This document shows positions 12,910-23,501 of a stretch of 64,000 nucleotides of DNA, one piece after another. Position 1 is the stretch's first letter; every line of letters starts with the position of its first letter. The stretch lies in contig JAQFVV010006727.1 of the NCBI GenBank assembly GCA_028023455.1, positions 22,501-86,500 of the forward strand, read 5' to 3'. Below the pieces are notes generated by a model. That model saw nothing but the letters and a program-made list of their open reading frames with translations. It did not search any database and was not told the origin of the DNA. The DNA is from Epiperipatus broadwayi (taxonomy: Eukaryota > Onychophora > Udeonychophora > Euonychophora > Peripatidae). The translations under genes were made by a program, and so were the position numbers.

Positions 12910-14511
12910 TTATATTGCAGTAGATGGATGCTGATACATATTTAAGACATTGTTGGGTTTATTATCAGTTTTTCTTTCATTTAATATTGCTGCAGACTCT
13001 ATACAGGCAATTTGTGATGAAACCGAACAGGTTTCCATTTGTTGTTGGCTTACATCCATTTCTATTTCATCATTTTCTAAATTGTATATGTCTGATGAGT
13101 TGTGCTTTTGGTCTGTTTTTTTTGCCTTTTTGGATTCATGATTTTTTGGTGGACGACCTGGCTTTCTTTTTCCCTCTGGTGTATTCTCTTGAATAGGTGG
13201 AAGAGGGGCTTCTATTGCATCCATTATGTTTGATGCAGTTTTGTTTATAATTGTAGTTTTTTTTATTATTGGTATCTTTATATTATCTGGATTTATATTT
13301 TCATTATATAACTGTGTGTGTTTACTTTCTGTTTGTTGATTTTTACTTGGTACACATTTTGTTTTATTGAGATGCTGATCCTGTGATGTAATTGCTGTAT
13401 TTTGTGTTGTGGTTTCTTGAGAATTATTTTCGTTTGAATCTTGGATTTCTGTGTTAGTTTTTGTGTTATTTTTTTTGATTGGTCTTTGGGATAGGCAATT
13501 CTGCTCCATTATTATTTTTGTTTGTGGGTGTTTGAACCTGTTTTTTTCCGGTTTCTATTATTGGGTTGCCAATGGATGTAGTGTTATTATAAATTTTATT
13601 TTCGTCACTGGGTTGTTCTGGGGAGAGGATTTGTTTGTTCACAGTGATTGCTTTTTGTGTTATCGCACTGAGTTTCTAGGTGTCCTCTCTGTCCACAGCC
13701 AAAACAATGTGGCTTTAGACCTCTTATGTGAAGAGAGTGTCGCTTCTTGATCTGTAATCTGTGTTGGAATCATTGAGGCGTCTACATTTTTATGTAGTTT
13801 TATTTTAAATTCAAAACGATTACTACATATCGGTATAGGTGTGTCTTTTAAATATATAGGCTGTAGGGCAATTACTTTTCCAAACGGGTTTATCATTTTT
13901 TGAAAATCTTGTACATTGTATTTAAGATAAGTATTTTTAAGCACTCCAGTAATTATATTTTTCCGGTTTTCATCTATAATTATGAGTGCGTAATTATCAA
14001 GTGCTAAAATAGTGGATTGAAAACCTTCTTTTTGCTGCTGAGTATAAAAATCAATGGTTATATATCGAGAATTTGGATGGTCGGCGATACAAAAGATTGT
14101 TTCCCATAGTGCATTTTGCGTGATTGCTTCATATAATAAAGCTTTTGGGAAACGATATAATGAGCATTGATTATCGGTTACTGCTAGTACTAACGAAGTT
14201 GGTGAAAAAAACCTGCGAAATGTTTCAAATAACGTACGAGGCACCGTATTACTGAAACGGTCCGTCACATTTTCAAGCATTTCTTTTGTCCAGATTGCGG
14301 CTGGGGGTTGATTTTCCTCTCGAGTGTTTAGATCAAGATTTTTTATATCATTTGTGTTTGTTCTACGGAAGCGCGGTATTTGAGTTGGTGCTGTAGTATT
14401 GCTATTACTTTTAAGTACTTTTGCATACGAAATAGGCGATGTTGAAACTAACGATGTTGTTAATTTCGTATTGGTGCTTAATTCGCTCAGGCTTGACTGG
14501 GCAGTAGCCAT
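12910..14511 (-). pseudogene. ORF1 of LINE copy B: CCHC zinc-knuckle and AT-hook RNA-binding protein, frameshifted
   Basis: The first segment (14511 to about 13745) starts MATAQSSLSELSTN and runs through IADHPNSRY, IYLKDTP and IPTQITDQEATL; the start is chosen because nothing in frame lies upstream. A 1-2 nt shift then moves the reading to HIRGLKPHCFGCGQRGHLETQC, a CX2CX4HX4C knuckle at about 13667-13715. Further shifts near 13630 and in an A run near 13475 lead to the last segment, rich in Asn, Thr and Gln, with INKTASNIMDAI and the AT-hook KRKPGRPPKN at about 13120-13175. The C-terminal half is poorly conserved between A and B, except for INKT..IMD.I and the AT-hook, which are nearly identical. 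That is the pattern expected of a functional motif in a flexible tail. Confidence 0.85.
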
Positions 14512-14734
14512 GATTTATTCTGACTCAAGTCAGTATTTTTTTATTTTTAAAAAAAAGATATTAAAACACACCGATATTTTTCAAAAAACACTATTAATCT
14601 ATTATATAATTCGATTTTTCCTGTATTATGTTTGTTTTGCGAAATAACAAGTTGGAACAAAAGTAAAAAATAAATACTTACATCGGAGAACTTAAGGATT
14701 GCTTCTTACCTCAGCAGAGATTTGCTGCGGTATC

Positions 14735-15476
<742 letters not shown>

Positions 15477-16286
15477 GTAAATACTCGTTTATCTACTAAA
15501 TATCAGCTAGCTTTACCTAATTTTCTTAAAACATCTAGCAATTTAGTTATAATGGTCCTAAATTATTTAATATGTTTATAAGAGATTGTTCTGTGAATTT
15601 AATGAGCACTAGTTATTTGATTTTTAAAAAGCATTTATGGCACTGGTTATATTATGCTAAGCATTAGTTTTATTTTGTTTATTTTATTTTTGTTTATACT
15701 GTATGTTATGTAATTATTTACTACTATTATTGAATTTCCAAAAGTAATATCTGTATAATTTTAATGTTTTATGTTATATTTATCCTTTTTTTTTTTGTAT
15801 TTTATTAGTGTTTTTTAGTAAATACTCGTTTATCTACTAAATATCAGTTAGCTTTACTTAATTTTCTTAAAACATCCAGTAGGAAGCAATTTAGTTATAA
15901 TGGTCCTAAATTATTTAATATTTATTTATAAGAGATTGTTCTGTGAATTTAATGAACACTATCTTATTTGATTTTTAAAAAGCATTTATGGCACTGGTTA
16001 TATTATGCTAAGCATTAGTTTTATTTTATTTTTTTTTTTGTTTATATTATATGTTATGATGTAATTATTTACTACTGTGATTGAATTGCCAAATGCAATA
16101 TCTGTGTGATTTTAATATTTTATGTTATATTTATACTTTTTTTTTTTTTTGTATTTTATTAGTGTTTTTAGTTGTTACATTTAAATTCCTCACACAAGAT
16201 TTTTCTTGTATGGAATTTATCTCACTGTATTATACGTTTATTGTTTGCTTCATAATGAATAAATAAATAAATAAATAAATAAATAA

Positions 16287-16287
<1 letters not shown>
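15477..16287 (+). mobile_element. CR1/L2-like LINE 3' tail, tandemly duplicated
   Basis: Two direct copies with a period of 341 bp start at 15477 and 15818, each opening with GTAAATACTCGTTTATC. The second translates, with interruptions, as the last part of a non-LTR ORF2: STKYQLALLNFLKT, then KQFSYNGPKLFN and LIFKKHLWHWL, the block (usual form F-x-GPKLWNSLP then FKKKLK) that ends CR1/L2/Jockey-type polymerases. The second copy continues into a 3' UTR ending in (AAAT)n at 16256-16287. Copy 1 lacks a few bases in this block. Both are dead. The clade is not certain. Confidence 0.65.
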
Positions 16288-16323
<36 letters not shown>

Positions 16324-16339
16324 TATTATTATTATTATT
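16256..16339. repeat. (AAAT)n followed by (TTA)n
   Basis: About eight AAAT units, the probable 3' tail of the CR1-like LINE, pass directly into about 17 TTA units with one phase break at 16320. Confidence 0.95.
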
Positions 16340-17149
16340 TAATCTTGTTCAAGTCTTTATTTTATCAATATTTTTATTAGAAAATACACCTGTAATAATA
16401 TCTCTAGGATAATCATCTCATGCTTTATCATATTAATCTCATTTTTAAACAAATTATTATTTGAACATAATTTAATTGCTCTAAGAATTTATTATTAATA
16501 ATATTTATTTTACTATGATTATCAATATCTGATACTTTAGTATTAAAGCTGTAATATAGGGGAGATAGTAGGCCTTTTCAGACCCACAATAAAATGTGTA
16601 ATGTCACGATGACATCAAATTGAAAGAAAATAATCCCTGTGAGTATACATGAAAACATGTTTGTTTTTTTTTAATCTACGCGATTTTTTTTTTTTGTAAT
16701 ACTTAGACATTTTCAGTTATTGTCTAGATTTCTTTCTGACAAGAGCCAGCATAAATAAAAACATAATAAAAGTCTAATAATTAATATGTATTTTTATTTT
16801 TTTTGTACTTTTGGTTTAATTTCTTTATAAAAAAAAAAAGATGTTTATTAGCACTTCTCTGAAAATCTCAGAATACATTGCAATCATGTGGTACATTTTC
16901 AGAATGAAAATTTTTATTGTAGATCTCCATTTTCTGTGATAATAGTACAGTATATGTGAAAACTTTGGTTTTAATGCGTAAATTCCTGTTATATATTACA
17001 TAGTAAGTATCATAGGAATATAGTTAATGTATTTTTATCCAAATTACTTTAAAATCAAAATCATTTATTGTTTGTTTGGTGTATATTTAAACTAAATATT
17101 TTTTTGATTAATTGCGTCATTATTGTAATATCGTAAATCACATTTTATT

Positions 17150-17450
17150 TTTTATTTTAAATGTTGTTTTTAAAAGTTATTAGTATTGTAAGTCGCACTT
17201 TTTTTTAAACTTGTTAATGTTAAAATTTTATTTTAAATGTCATTCTTAAAAGTTATTACTGTTGAAAGTCGCACTTTTTTTTTTAAACTTTTTAATATTA
17301 AAAGTCATATTATTTGTGAAAGTCACTTTTTTTTTTTTTTTGGAAACTTGTTAATGTTGAAATTTTATTTTAAATGTTCTTAAAAGTTGTTACTGTTGAA
17401 AATCGCATTATTATTATTTTTTTTTTGGAAACTTGTTAGTGTTGAAACTC
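17150..17450. repeat. Tandem repeat of about 75-100 bp inside the TA-flanked element
   Basis: Three to four degenerate units contain TTAAAAGTTATTACTGTTGA followed by a (G)TCGCA-type motif, a T run and AACTTGTTAATGTT. Unit length varies with the T run. Confidence 0.7.
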
Positions 17451-17538
17451 GCAGATATTTGAATGCATTTGTTATTGAAAATGATCTATATATTTATTAT
17501 GTTTTTCTATATTTTTACTTTTATTTATTTTTAGACCT

Positions 17539-17738
17539 GCAACACAGAGCATGTATTTGACCTACTGCACCAGTTCACATTCTTATCAACCTCTTGATAA
17601 CTTTGTAATTCTTGTCAAAATACCATGTACAATATCCGTGTACATGTTATTTTGGTCAGATCACAAGATTACAAAGTTATCAGTGGATTGATATGAATGT
17701 GAACAGGCGCAATAGTTCTAATACATGCTCCATGTTGC
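17539..17738. repeat. Hairpin (inverted repeat), 200 bp
   Basis: Left arm 17539 to about 17632 (begins GCAACACAGAGCATGTATT) and right arm ending at 17738 (AATACATGCTCCATGTTGC) are imperfect reverse complements around a short loop. It forms the right end of the TA-flanked element. Confidence 0.85.
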
Positions 17739-18540
17739 AGCTTTAATACTAAAGTACCCCAATTATTTATTAATCCAAAAAATCTTTTTTATATATACAG
17801 AAGTTTTTATTATAACATTACAATTATTACCAATTTTTTAAATAATCTTAATATCCATATATTCAATAACATTAATATTTTCTTTTTCCATAATAAATTT
17901 AATTTTGACTTCTTTACTATTAATATATTTCAAAAAAGTATCTTTCTTTTATTGCCATTAAATACCATAAAATAATCATCAACATATCTTACATAAAAAA
18001 ATTGGTTTTATTATTATTAACAAAATATTGTTTTTCAAAATTGTACATATATACTCCTGCCAAAAAACCACTTAGACTATTACCCATACTAAAATCCTTT
18101 TTTGTTTATAAAAATTATCCCCATATTTAAAAATAAGATCCCTACAACAAATCACTAATATCTCATATAAATGAAAACCTATTTTTAATTTGACCTTTTT
18201 ATCTTATATATATATATATATATTATTAATAGCAACCTCTGGATCAATGTTAGTATATATGTTAATTACATCTAGTTTTACAAAAAAATATTTTTTTTAA
18301 AACTGTATTATCTAAAAATCCATTAGTTTATTAATAAACTGTATAGAATTATTAACACAATTTTTATCATATAATGTTATATACTTTTTAAAAATATTTC
18401 TATAAATCCACTTTGAAATATTTTCATAGTAAGTATTACAACTACTACTAATAAATAAATAATAAATATAGTTACATTATTTAAAATTCATCTCAAATTA
18501 AGAATCAACTTCTTGATATTGCACTAAAAATATTTTTAAA

Positions 18541-18949
18541 TAATATGTAAAAAAAAAATTTAAAAAAATAAAGCTTTTATGTAAATAGCTAACTAAAAAG
18601 TAGAAAAATAACAAAGTAATCCATCTTTCAGTCAATTTGTCATTCTTGGAAAATATCAGAGATCTTAAGAATCTATCTGTGCTTATTATAAAACAATTGG
18701 AAATTTTAGAAATATTGTCATTTCATATAAGCATTTGAGGCCTTTTTGACTTTTATAAATTATTTGATCCTCAAATGCTCTTATGGAATGATAATATTCC
18801 TGCAATTTCCAATTGTTTATAACAGGTGTAGATTCTTAAAATCCCTGATATTTTCCAAGAATGGCAAATTAACTGAGAAGCAGATAACTTATTTAGTTGG
18901 CTATTTACATAAAAGTATTATTTGAAAAAAAATTTTTTTACATTATTAT
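18541..18949. mobile_element. Foldback (palindromic) MITE-like element, about 410 bp
   Basis: The two halves are imperfect reverse complements centred near 18745: for example TTCTTGGAAAATATCAGAG near 18640 against a matching TGATATTTTCCAAGAA near 18845, and GCATTTGAGG against CCTCAAATGC at the centre. It has no coding capacity. A target-site duplication was not resolved in the A/T-rich flanks. Confidence 0.8.
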
Positions 18950-19246
18950 TTTTTTACTTTTTAATTATATTTATATATTATTTTAATAAATGCTTAAAAC
19001 TACAAAAAAATCTGCCATAAAGTATAGTTTAATATTAAGATATGACAATAAAAAATTAATTCTAAATTTAAGTATCATGTAATTGTCTCCTATATAAAAA
19101 TATTTATGTGATGGCTTTTTAACCAATTTATGCAATTAAGTATGAGTTAAGTCAATTGCAACAAAATTTTATGCTACAAATGTAATGTTTCCATCAAATA
19201 TAGTTTTTTAATTTTAATTAATTAAAATTTTATTCCACAAATGTAA

Positions 19247-19325
19247 TATTTCTGTTGGCTCGGTTCTTAAGACCTTTTCTTGGGAAGCATAAGAATGTGT
19301 GAGTTCGAGTTCTAAACAAGAATAA
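19247..19325 (+). repeat. tRNA-derived SINE head or tRNA pseudogene
   Basis: The stretch has the layout of a tRNA: TGGCTCGGTTCTTAAG as box A and D arm, an anticodon-like arm, then GAGTTCGAGTTC as box B and T arm. The ends (TTTCTGTT and AACAAGA) can pair over about six bases as an acceptor stem. It is not clean enough for a working tRNA; a SINE head is more likely. Confidence 0.4.
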
Positions 19326-19881
19326 ATATTTTTCATTGTTAAAAAGTTCAAAAATATGGAATAGAGAAAGAAACATACAAAGACCAGGCAAGTTATCTCA
19401 AAAAAAAAATAGACTTGATTCCAAAAAAATTTATTTTTCTAGAGTCAACTATAAAATCAGCTGGATATATATATTTTTTTACATGTTCTGAAATCTTATT
19501 GACAGATTTGAAACAATTCATGATCACTGCAACAATCTGTTTACAAATGGAATTTAGTACTCACTGACTTTTGCGGATATAATGAAATACATATCATGAA
19601 CCACAACATTAATGACTATCAAGTTTAGGGATATAGAGCAGAATTATACGATTTTAATAAAGCCATTAGAGAGATCTACTACTGGTTGGAATCTCTATAT
19701 ATTCCTTTATGATATTTTTCAATACTTAACTTATCTAATAAACATCACATAATCACTATTTCTTATGTTTGCTCTTAAAACAGGCAAAACTCTCTATATG
19801 TATTGCCACTCAGTGCAAGCCAGAGTAATCAATGGATGCCAGAAGACTTGGGCATAAAATGCTCATCAAATGCCTACTCAT

Positions 19882-19932
19882 CCAATATCCCCAGACTAGT
19901 TTCTGGCTTGTGGCTTTCGTCAGTGAGGAGCC
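19882..19932 (-). ncRNA. Hammerhead-ribozyme-like motif, copy a (minus strand)
   Basis: On the minus strand the core reads CUGACGA, then an AGC-CACAA-GCC hairpin, then GAAAC-UA-GUC, followed by UGGGGAU, which can pair with the upstream CUCCUCA as stem I. This matches the order of a type I hammerhead (CUGANGA, stem II, GAAA, very short stem III, cleavage after GUC). The closing pair of stem II is A-A and another pair is mismatched, so activity is doubtful. Confidence 0.4.
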
Positions 19933-20118
19933 TTGAATCTGAGAGCACTGCACCTAGATCTTAGAATCTAATGCAACCCTCCAGCAGCCAGCTTTTAACT
20001 CTACTTAACTACAAAACTACGAGACTTAAATTGAAAACACTATAATATTTTTAAACCAAGCTCATCAGCTTATATAGTCTATAGATACAAGATCTAGGTG
20101 CAGTGCTCTCAGAACCAA

Positions 20119-20169
20119 GGCTCCTCACTGACGAAGGCAACAAGCGAGAAACTAGTCTGGGGATATTGG
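20119..20169 (+). ncRNA. Hammerhead-ribozyme-like motif, copy b
   Basis: Keeps CUGACGA, GAAAC and UAGUC^UGGGGAU, with stem I pairing to the upstream CUCCUCA. Stem II (GGC...GCG) has a mismatch and a non-pairing A-A closure. This is the best-preserved catalytic core of the four copies together with copy a. Confidence 0.42.
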
Positions 20170-20546
20170 ATGACTAGGCACTTCTGGCATCCATTGATTA
20201 CTCTGGCTTGCATTGAGTGGCAATATATATAAAGAGTTTTGCCTGTTTTAATAAGTTAAGTGAAAGCATAAGAAATAGTGATCACATGATGTTTGTTGGC
20301 TGAAAACTATTCCTGCTTAATAGGATAGTGGTGGCTATGGTTATTAAAGAACCAAAGACATCAAAATGTATAGGTACTGAACTGAGTTCAGACCTATATG
20401 ACTATATAAGCTGATGCGCTTGGATTGAAAATATTATAGTGTTTTCAATTTATGTCTTGTAGTTTTGTAGTTAAGTAGAGATAAAAGGTGGCTGCTGGAG
20501 GGTTGCATTAGATCCTAAAATCTAGATTCACTTCTCTCAAATCCAA

Positions 20547-20597
20547 GACTCCTCACTGACAAAGGCCACAAGCCAGAAACTAGTCTGAGGATATTGG
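20547..20597 (+). ncRNA. Hammerhead-like motif, copy c (core mutated)
   Basis: Stem II is a clean GGC-CACAA-GCC hairpin, but the core reads CUGACAA instead of CUGACGA. That replaces the invariant G8, so cleavage is not expected. Confidence 0.35.
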
Positions 20598-20999
20598 ATG
20601 AGTAGGCACTAGATGAGGATTTTATGCACAAACCTTCTGGCATCCATTGATTACTCTGGATTGCACTGAGTGGCAATACGTATAGAGAGTTTTGCCTGCT
20701 TTAATAACAGTTAAGAGCAAGCATAAGAAATAGTGATCACATGATGTTTATTGGCTTAAAATCAATCCTGCCTAATAGGATAGTGGTGGCTATGGTTATT
20801 AAAAAACCAGACATCAAAATGTATAGATACTGAACTGAGTTCAGACCTATATGACTATATAAGCTGATGAGCTTGGACTGAAAATATTATAGTGTTTTCA
20901 ATTTATGTCTTGTAGTTTTGTAGTTAAGTAGAGATAAAAGGTGGCTGCTGGAGGGTTGCATTAGATCCTAAGATCTAGGTGCAGTGCTCTCAGATCAAT

Positions 21000-21050
21000 G
21001 GCTCCTCACTGACAAAGACCACAAGCCAGAAACTAATCTGGGGATATTGG
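21000..21050 (+). ncRNA. Hammerhead-like motif, copy d (core and cleavage site mutated)
   Basis: Again CUGACAA, and the cleavage-site triplet reads AUC (CUAAUC) where the other copies have GUC. It is probably inactive. Confidence 0.33.
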
Positions 21051-21519
21051 ATGAGTAGGCACTAGATGACGATTTTATGCACAAGCCTTCTGGCATCCAT
21101 TGATTATTCTAGCTTGCACTGAGTGGCAATATGTATAGAGAGTTTTGCCTGTTTTAACTTATCTAATAATAATAAAAGAAAAATCATATACTGAATAAAA
21201 AAATGTGAACTTCTGAATAATGAAATATTAATGTTAAATCAAATGAAATAACTAAATTCTTTAAAAGATAAAATAGAAAAATATATTACAAAAATAATGT
21301 TCTATTTCTATGCATAGAATGTAAGCTATTTTTGAATAATGCCAATAAATGGTACCATACTTCATATGTATACATATTTTAAGAGAAGTATGCATTGTGG
21401 TGATGACATTTTACTTATAAGTATATACTGGACAATTTCTATAACAGAAATGAATTTTAAAATATTTTAAAAAAAATTGAAACTTTATTAACATCTTTTC
21501 AAATAATATAGAACACAAT

Positions 21520-21780
21520 GTTTTAAGTGGTATTATTATTTCATTTTCTGATATTGTTGGCCTGAAAAGTGGCAGTATTAATACAGAAACTGAACCATTA
21601 ATCTTGGATTCTTGAATACTGAAAGTTAGATAATAACCAATTAGGTTATTTGTCAAAGGTTTAAAATTACATATCTATGAAGTTTCTCTTAATTTCTCTT
21701 TTTTTTTTTCTTTTTAAGAACAAGATTAATGAGTAATTTTGGAAACATTATGGATTATCACAGTAGATTGACTTATGGTG
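21520..21780. repeat. Dispersed repeat shared with 42750-42985
   Basis: The two regions share interrupted similarity: AAGTGGCAGTATTAA against AAGTGGCAGTACTAA, ATCTT-GATTCTTGAATACTGA-like text, a CTGTCAAA or TTGTCAAA block, an AAGATTAATGAGT or AAATTGATGAGT block and GGATTATCACAGTAG or AGATTATCAAAGTAG. No coding content. The family is unknown to me. Confidence 0.45.
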
Positions 21781-22522
21781 CTATCTGTCATTGCCATATG
21801 AAAATTTTAAATTTTCTATTTTTTACTTCTATTTCTCTGTCCAATATTTTTATTATGTTTTCCAAACAAATATATGTGCATTGGTATACTAATAGTCTGC
21901 TACTTTAGATATATCTGGGTTTTTTTTTACTTTCTAATCAATATTTTATCTTTTTTTAATCATTTTTCCATTGAGTAGCTAATTTTACCAATGTATATCC
22001 TTTTGCGTTCACACAGTATTTCACAAATGCAGAATTCTAAATTTTTAAGTTTTATAGAGATCAGCAGCATTGGAATTTTTGTCTGATATTATGGTCATTT
22101 CAGCTCTCTTTAGTTTATAAAGCATTCCTCATAAATATGAATGTATTAATAATTATAATTGTTTGTCTGCACCACCCCCTTAAATGGAAGACTTTTCTTT
22201 TTTCTCAAGTCACTGCTTTTGAACAAACACTTTTTTTGGTTCTATTCCATAATGGTAGTATTTGAGTTCACATTTTGTGTTTCTATCATGTCAAGATGTA
22301 TAAGCATTTTTCTGAGTATATTTTCTATTTTAAAAAATGATTTGATTTTGCCATGAGGAAGTCATATCATAAGAATATTTGAAAATATCAGTTTTTCGCC
22401 CTATTCTGATTCTATAGTGAATTTTTTTTTTAAATGTGTTATTAATGTGTATCCAGAATGTTTGTAATAATGCTTCATGATGTGACTATATAATGAATTT
22501 ATCATCATTAAGTAATCGATAC
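21781..22522. other. AT-rich stretch without recognisable genes
   Basis: I see only T-rich sequence and no coding signal. It ends at the 5' truncation point of an RTE-like LINE. Confidence 0.6.
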
Positions 22523-23501
22523 TTTAAAGAATATTTATAAAAATGCAACAGCAACAATTAGATTACATAATGGTACTGGGAAAGTCAACATTGAGAAAGG
22601 TGTAAGACAAGGTGACTCCATATCTCCAAAACTTTTTACAGCAGTGCTGCAAGAAATATTTTGTGGATTAAAATGGGAAACTAAAGGAGTGAAAGTAAAT
22701 GGAGATTATTTAAGTCATTTAGATTTCGCAGATGATGTAGTTGTTTTTGCTAATAATGCTTCCGAGCTGCAGGAAATGTTGCAGGAGTTATCAGATGAAA
22801 GTAGGACTAAAGATAAATGTTAAAAAGACTAAAGTAATGTTTAATCGATTTGCTCAAAATATGAAAATAAAGATTGATTATGATGAATTAGAAGAAGTTA
22901 AGAGTTACAAATACCTTGGTCAGATTATTAATACAGATGGAAACATAATAGAGGAAATTAATCATAGAATTAAACTTGGTTGGAGTGCTTTTGGTAGAAA
23001 TAACTTGATATTAAAAGGAAATATGCCTATGTGTTTGAAAAAAAGGTTTTTAACAAATGTGTTTTACCAGTTCTTACTTATGGATCTGAGACTTGGACAC
23101 TTAATAGAAGATCAATACAGAGACTTCAGACCACTCAAAGAAGTATCGAGAGATGTATGTTGGGAGTAACAAGAAGAGATCGAAAACGCAATGTATGGGT
23201 AAGAGAACAAACAGGTGTTACTGACCTCATTGAAAAAATTAAAAGATTGAAGTGGAGTTGGGCTGGACATATTGCTAGAAGACATGATAATAGATGGACA
23301 ATTGAAATTTTAAACTGGATTCCAAGAGATTGTAAAAGACCCAGAAGGAGACCACATGTAAGATGGATGGATGAAATAAGAAAATGTGTAGGGGTGATGT
23401 GGAGAAGAGAAGCTAATGATCGGGGAAGATGGATTAAACTTGGAGAGACCTTGATCCTGCAGTGGATTGATAATGGTTGATAATGATGATGATGATGATG
23501 A
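22523..23501 (+). pseudogene. RTE-like LINE, copy R1 (5'-truncated, RT core to 3' end)
   Basis: Translation begins in the RT palm (RLHNGTGKVNIEKGVRQGDS, ISPKLFTAVLQEIF), then HLDFADDVVVFANN with the active-site FADD near 22730. An 8-base deletion relative to copy R2 near 22803 (GAAAGTAGG repeat collapsed) shifts the frame; reading resumes with LKINVKKTKVMFN and YKYLGQIINTDGN. A further shift near 23045 precedes VLPVLTYGSETWTLNRRSI, then RCMLGVTRRDRKRN, WAGHIARR and GRWIKLGE, ending QWIDNG with a stop at 23478-23480. The 3' end is a short TGATGATGATGA tail, as in RTE elements. The encoded protein would copy element RNA into target DNA. The upstream endonuclease is absent. Confidence 0.88.

Larger units (their letters stand above)
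9399..14734 (-). mobile_element. L1/Tx1-like non-LTR retrotransposon, copy B (near full length)
   Basis: About 5.3 kb, flanked on both sides by (TTA)n. In element order it has a 5' UTR (14734-14512), ORF1 (14511-12910), a 62-base spacer, ORF2 (12847-9637) and a 3' UTR of about 240 bases with a CAATAAAG polyadenylation-like signal next to the 3' terminus TTTGAAACATAATAAT, which passes straight into the (TTA)n array. The L1/Tx1 assignment rests on the APE endonuclease, the ORF1 zinc knuckle, the thumb pattern with LGLHT after the RT, the absence of RNase H and the C-terminal CX2CX8HX4C. It has only a few disabling changes, so it inserted more recently than copy A. Confidence 0.92.
16533..17756. 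mobile_element. TA-flanked DNA element with 17-19 bp terminal inverted repeats
   Basis: The 19-base sequence TACTTTAGTATTAAAGCTG at 16533-16551 recurs as its exact reverse complement at 17738-17756. Counting the outer TA as the target-site duplication leaves a 17-bp TIR, consistent with Tc1/mariner-type insertion. The element interrupts the Penelope-like RT, whose motifs resume on both sides. It has no transposase. Its right end is a 200-bp hairpin (17539-17738) and its interior holds a tandem repeat (about 17150-17450). It looks non-autonomous. Confidence 0.65.
16345..18440 (-). mobile_element. Penelope-like element reverse transcriptase remnant, split by an insertion
   Basis: Read on the minus strand from 18440 downward, in shifting frames: a block near 18340 (SIQFINKLMDF), DVINIYTNIDPEVA near 18250 (family form DV-x-LFTNIP, first catalytic Asp), DFSMGNSLSGFLAGVYM at about 18050-18100 (family MGS/NPLS-x-LANI), and YVRYVDDYFMVF with the RYVDD box at 17975-17989, typical of Penelope RT. 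Then come IKFIMEKENINVIEYMDI near 17870 (family F-E-ENG-FLDL) and, beyond an inserted element, RAIKLCSNNNLFKNEINMIK near 16420 (the R-x3-LCS block). I see no GIY-YIG endonuclease. The copy has multiple stops and frameshifts. Several ordered family motifs make this call firm despite the decay. Confidence 0.8.
19780..21165. repeat. Family of 0.43-0.45 kb repeats, one inverted and three direct copies, with hammerhead-like core
   Basis: A first copy on the minus strand (19780 to about 20040) faces three plus-strand copies arranged head to tail (about 20085-20270, 20270-20715, 20715-21165; spacing 428 and 453 bp). Shared landmarks are TGGCATCCATTGATTA, AGAGTTTTGCCTG, AGTGGCAATA and a 51-base core listed separately. 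This arrangement of tandem plus inverted terminal repeats is known for Penelope-like elements, and a Penelope-like RT lies 1.4 kb away. A satellite or SINE-like family is the alternative. Confidence 0.7.

Noticed and set aside
20868-20895. CTGATGAGCTTGGACTGAAAA, a second hammerhead-like string in the 0.45 kb repeats
   Set aside because: Although it holds CTGATGA and GAAA, the part between cannot form stem II and other copies change CTGATGA to CTGATGC.
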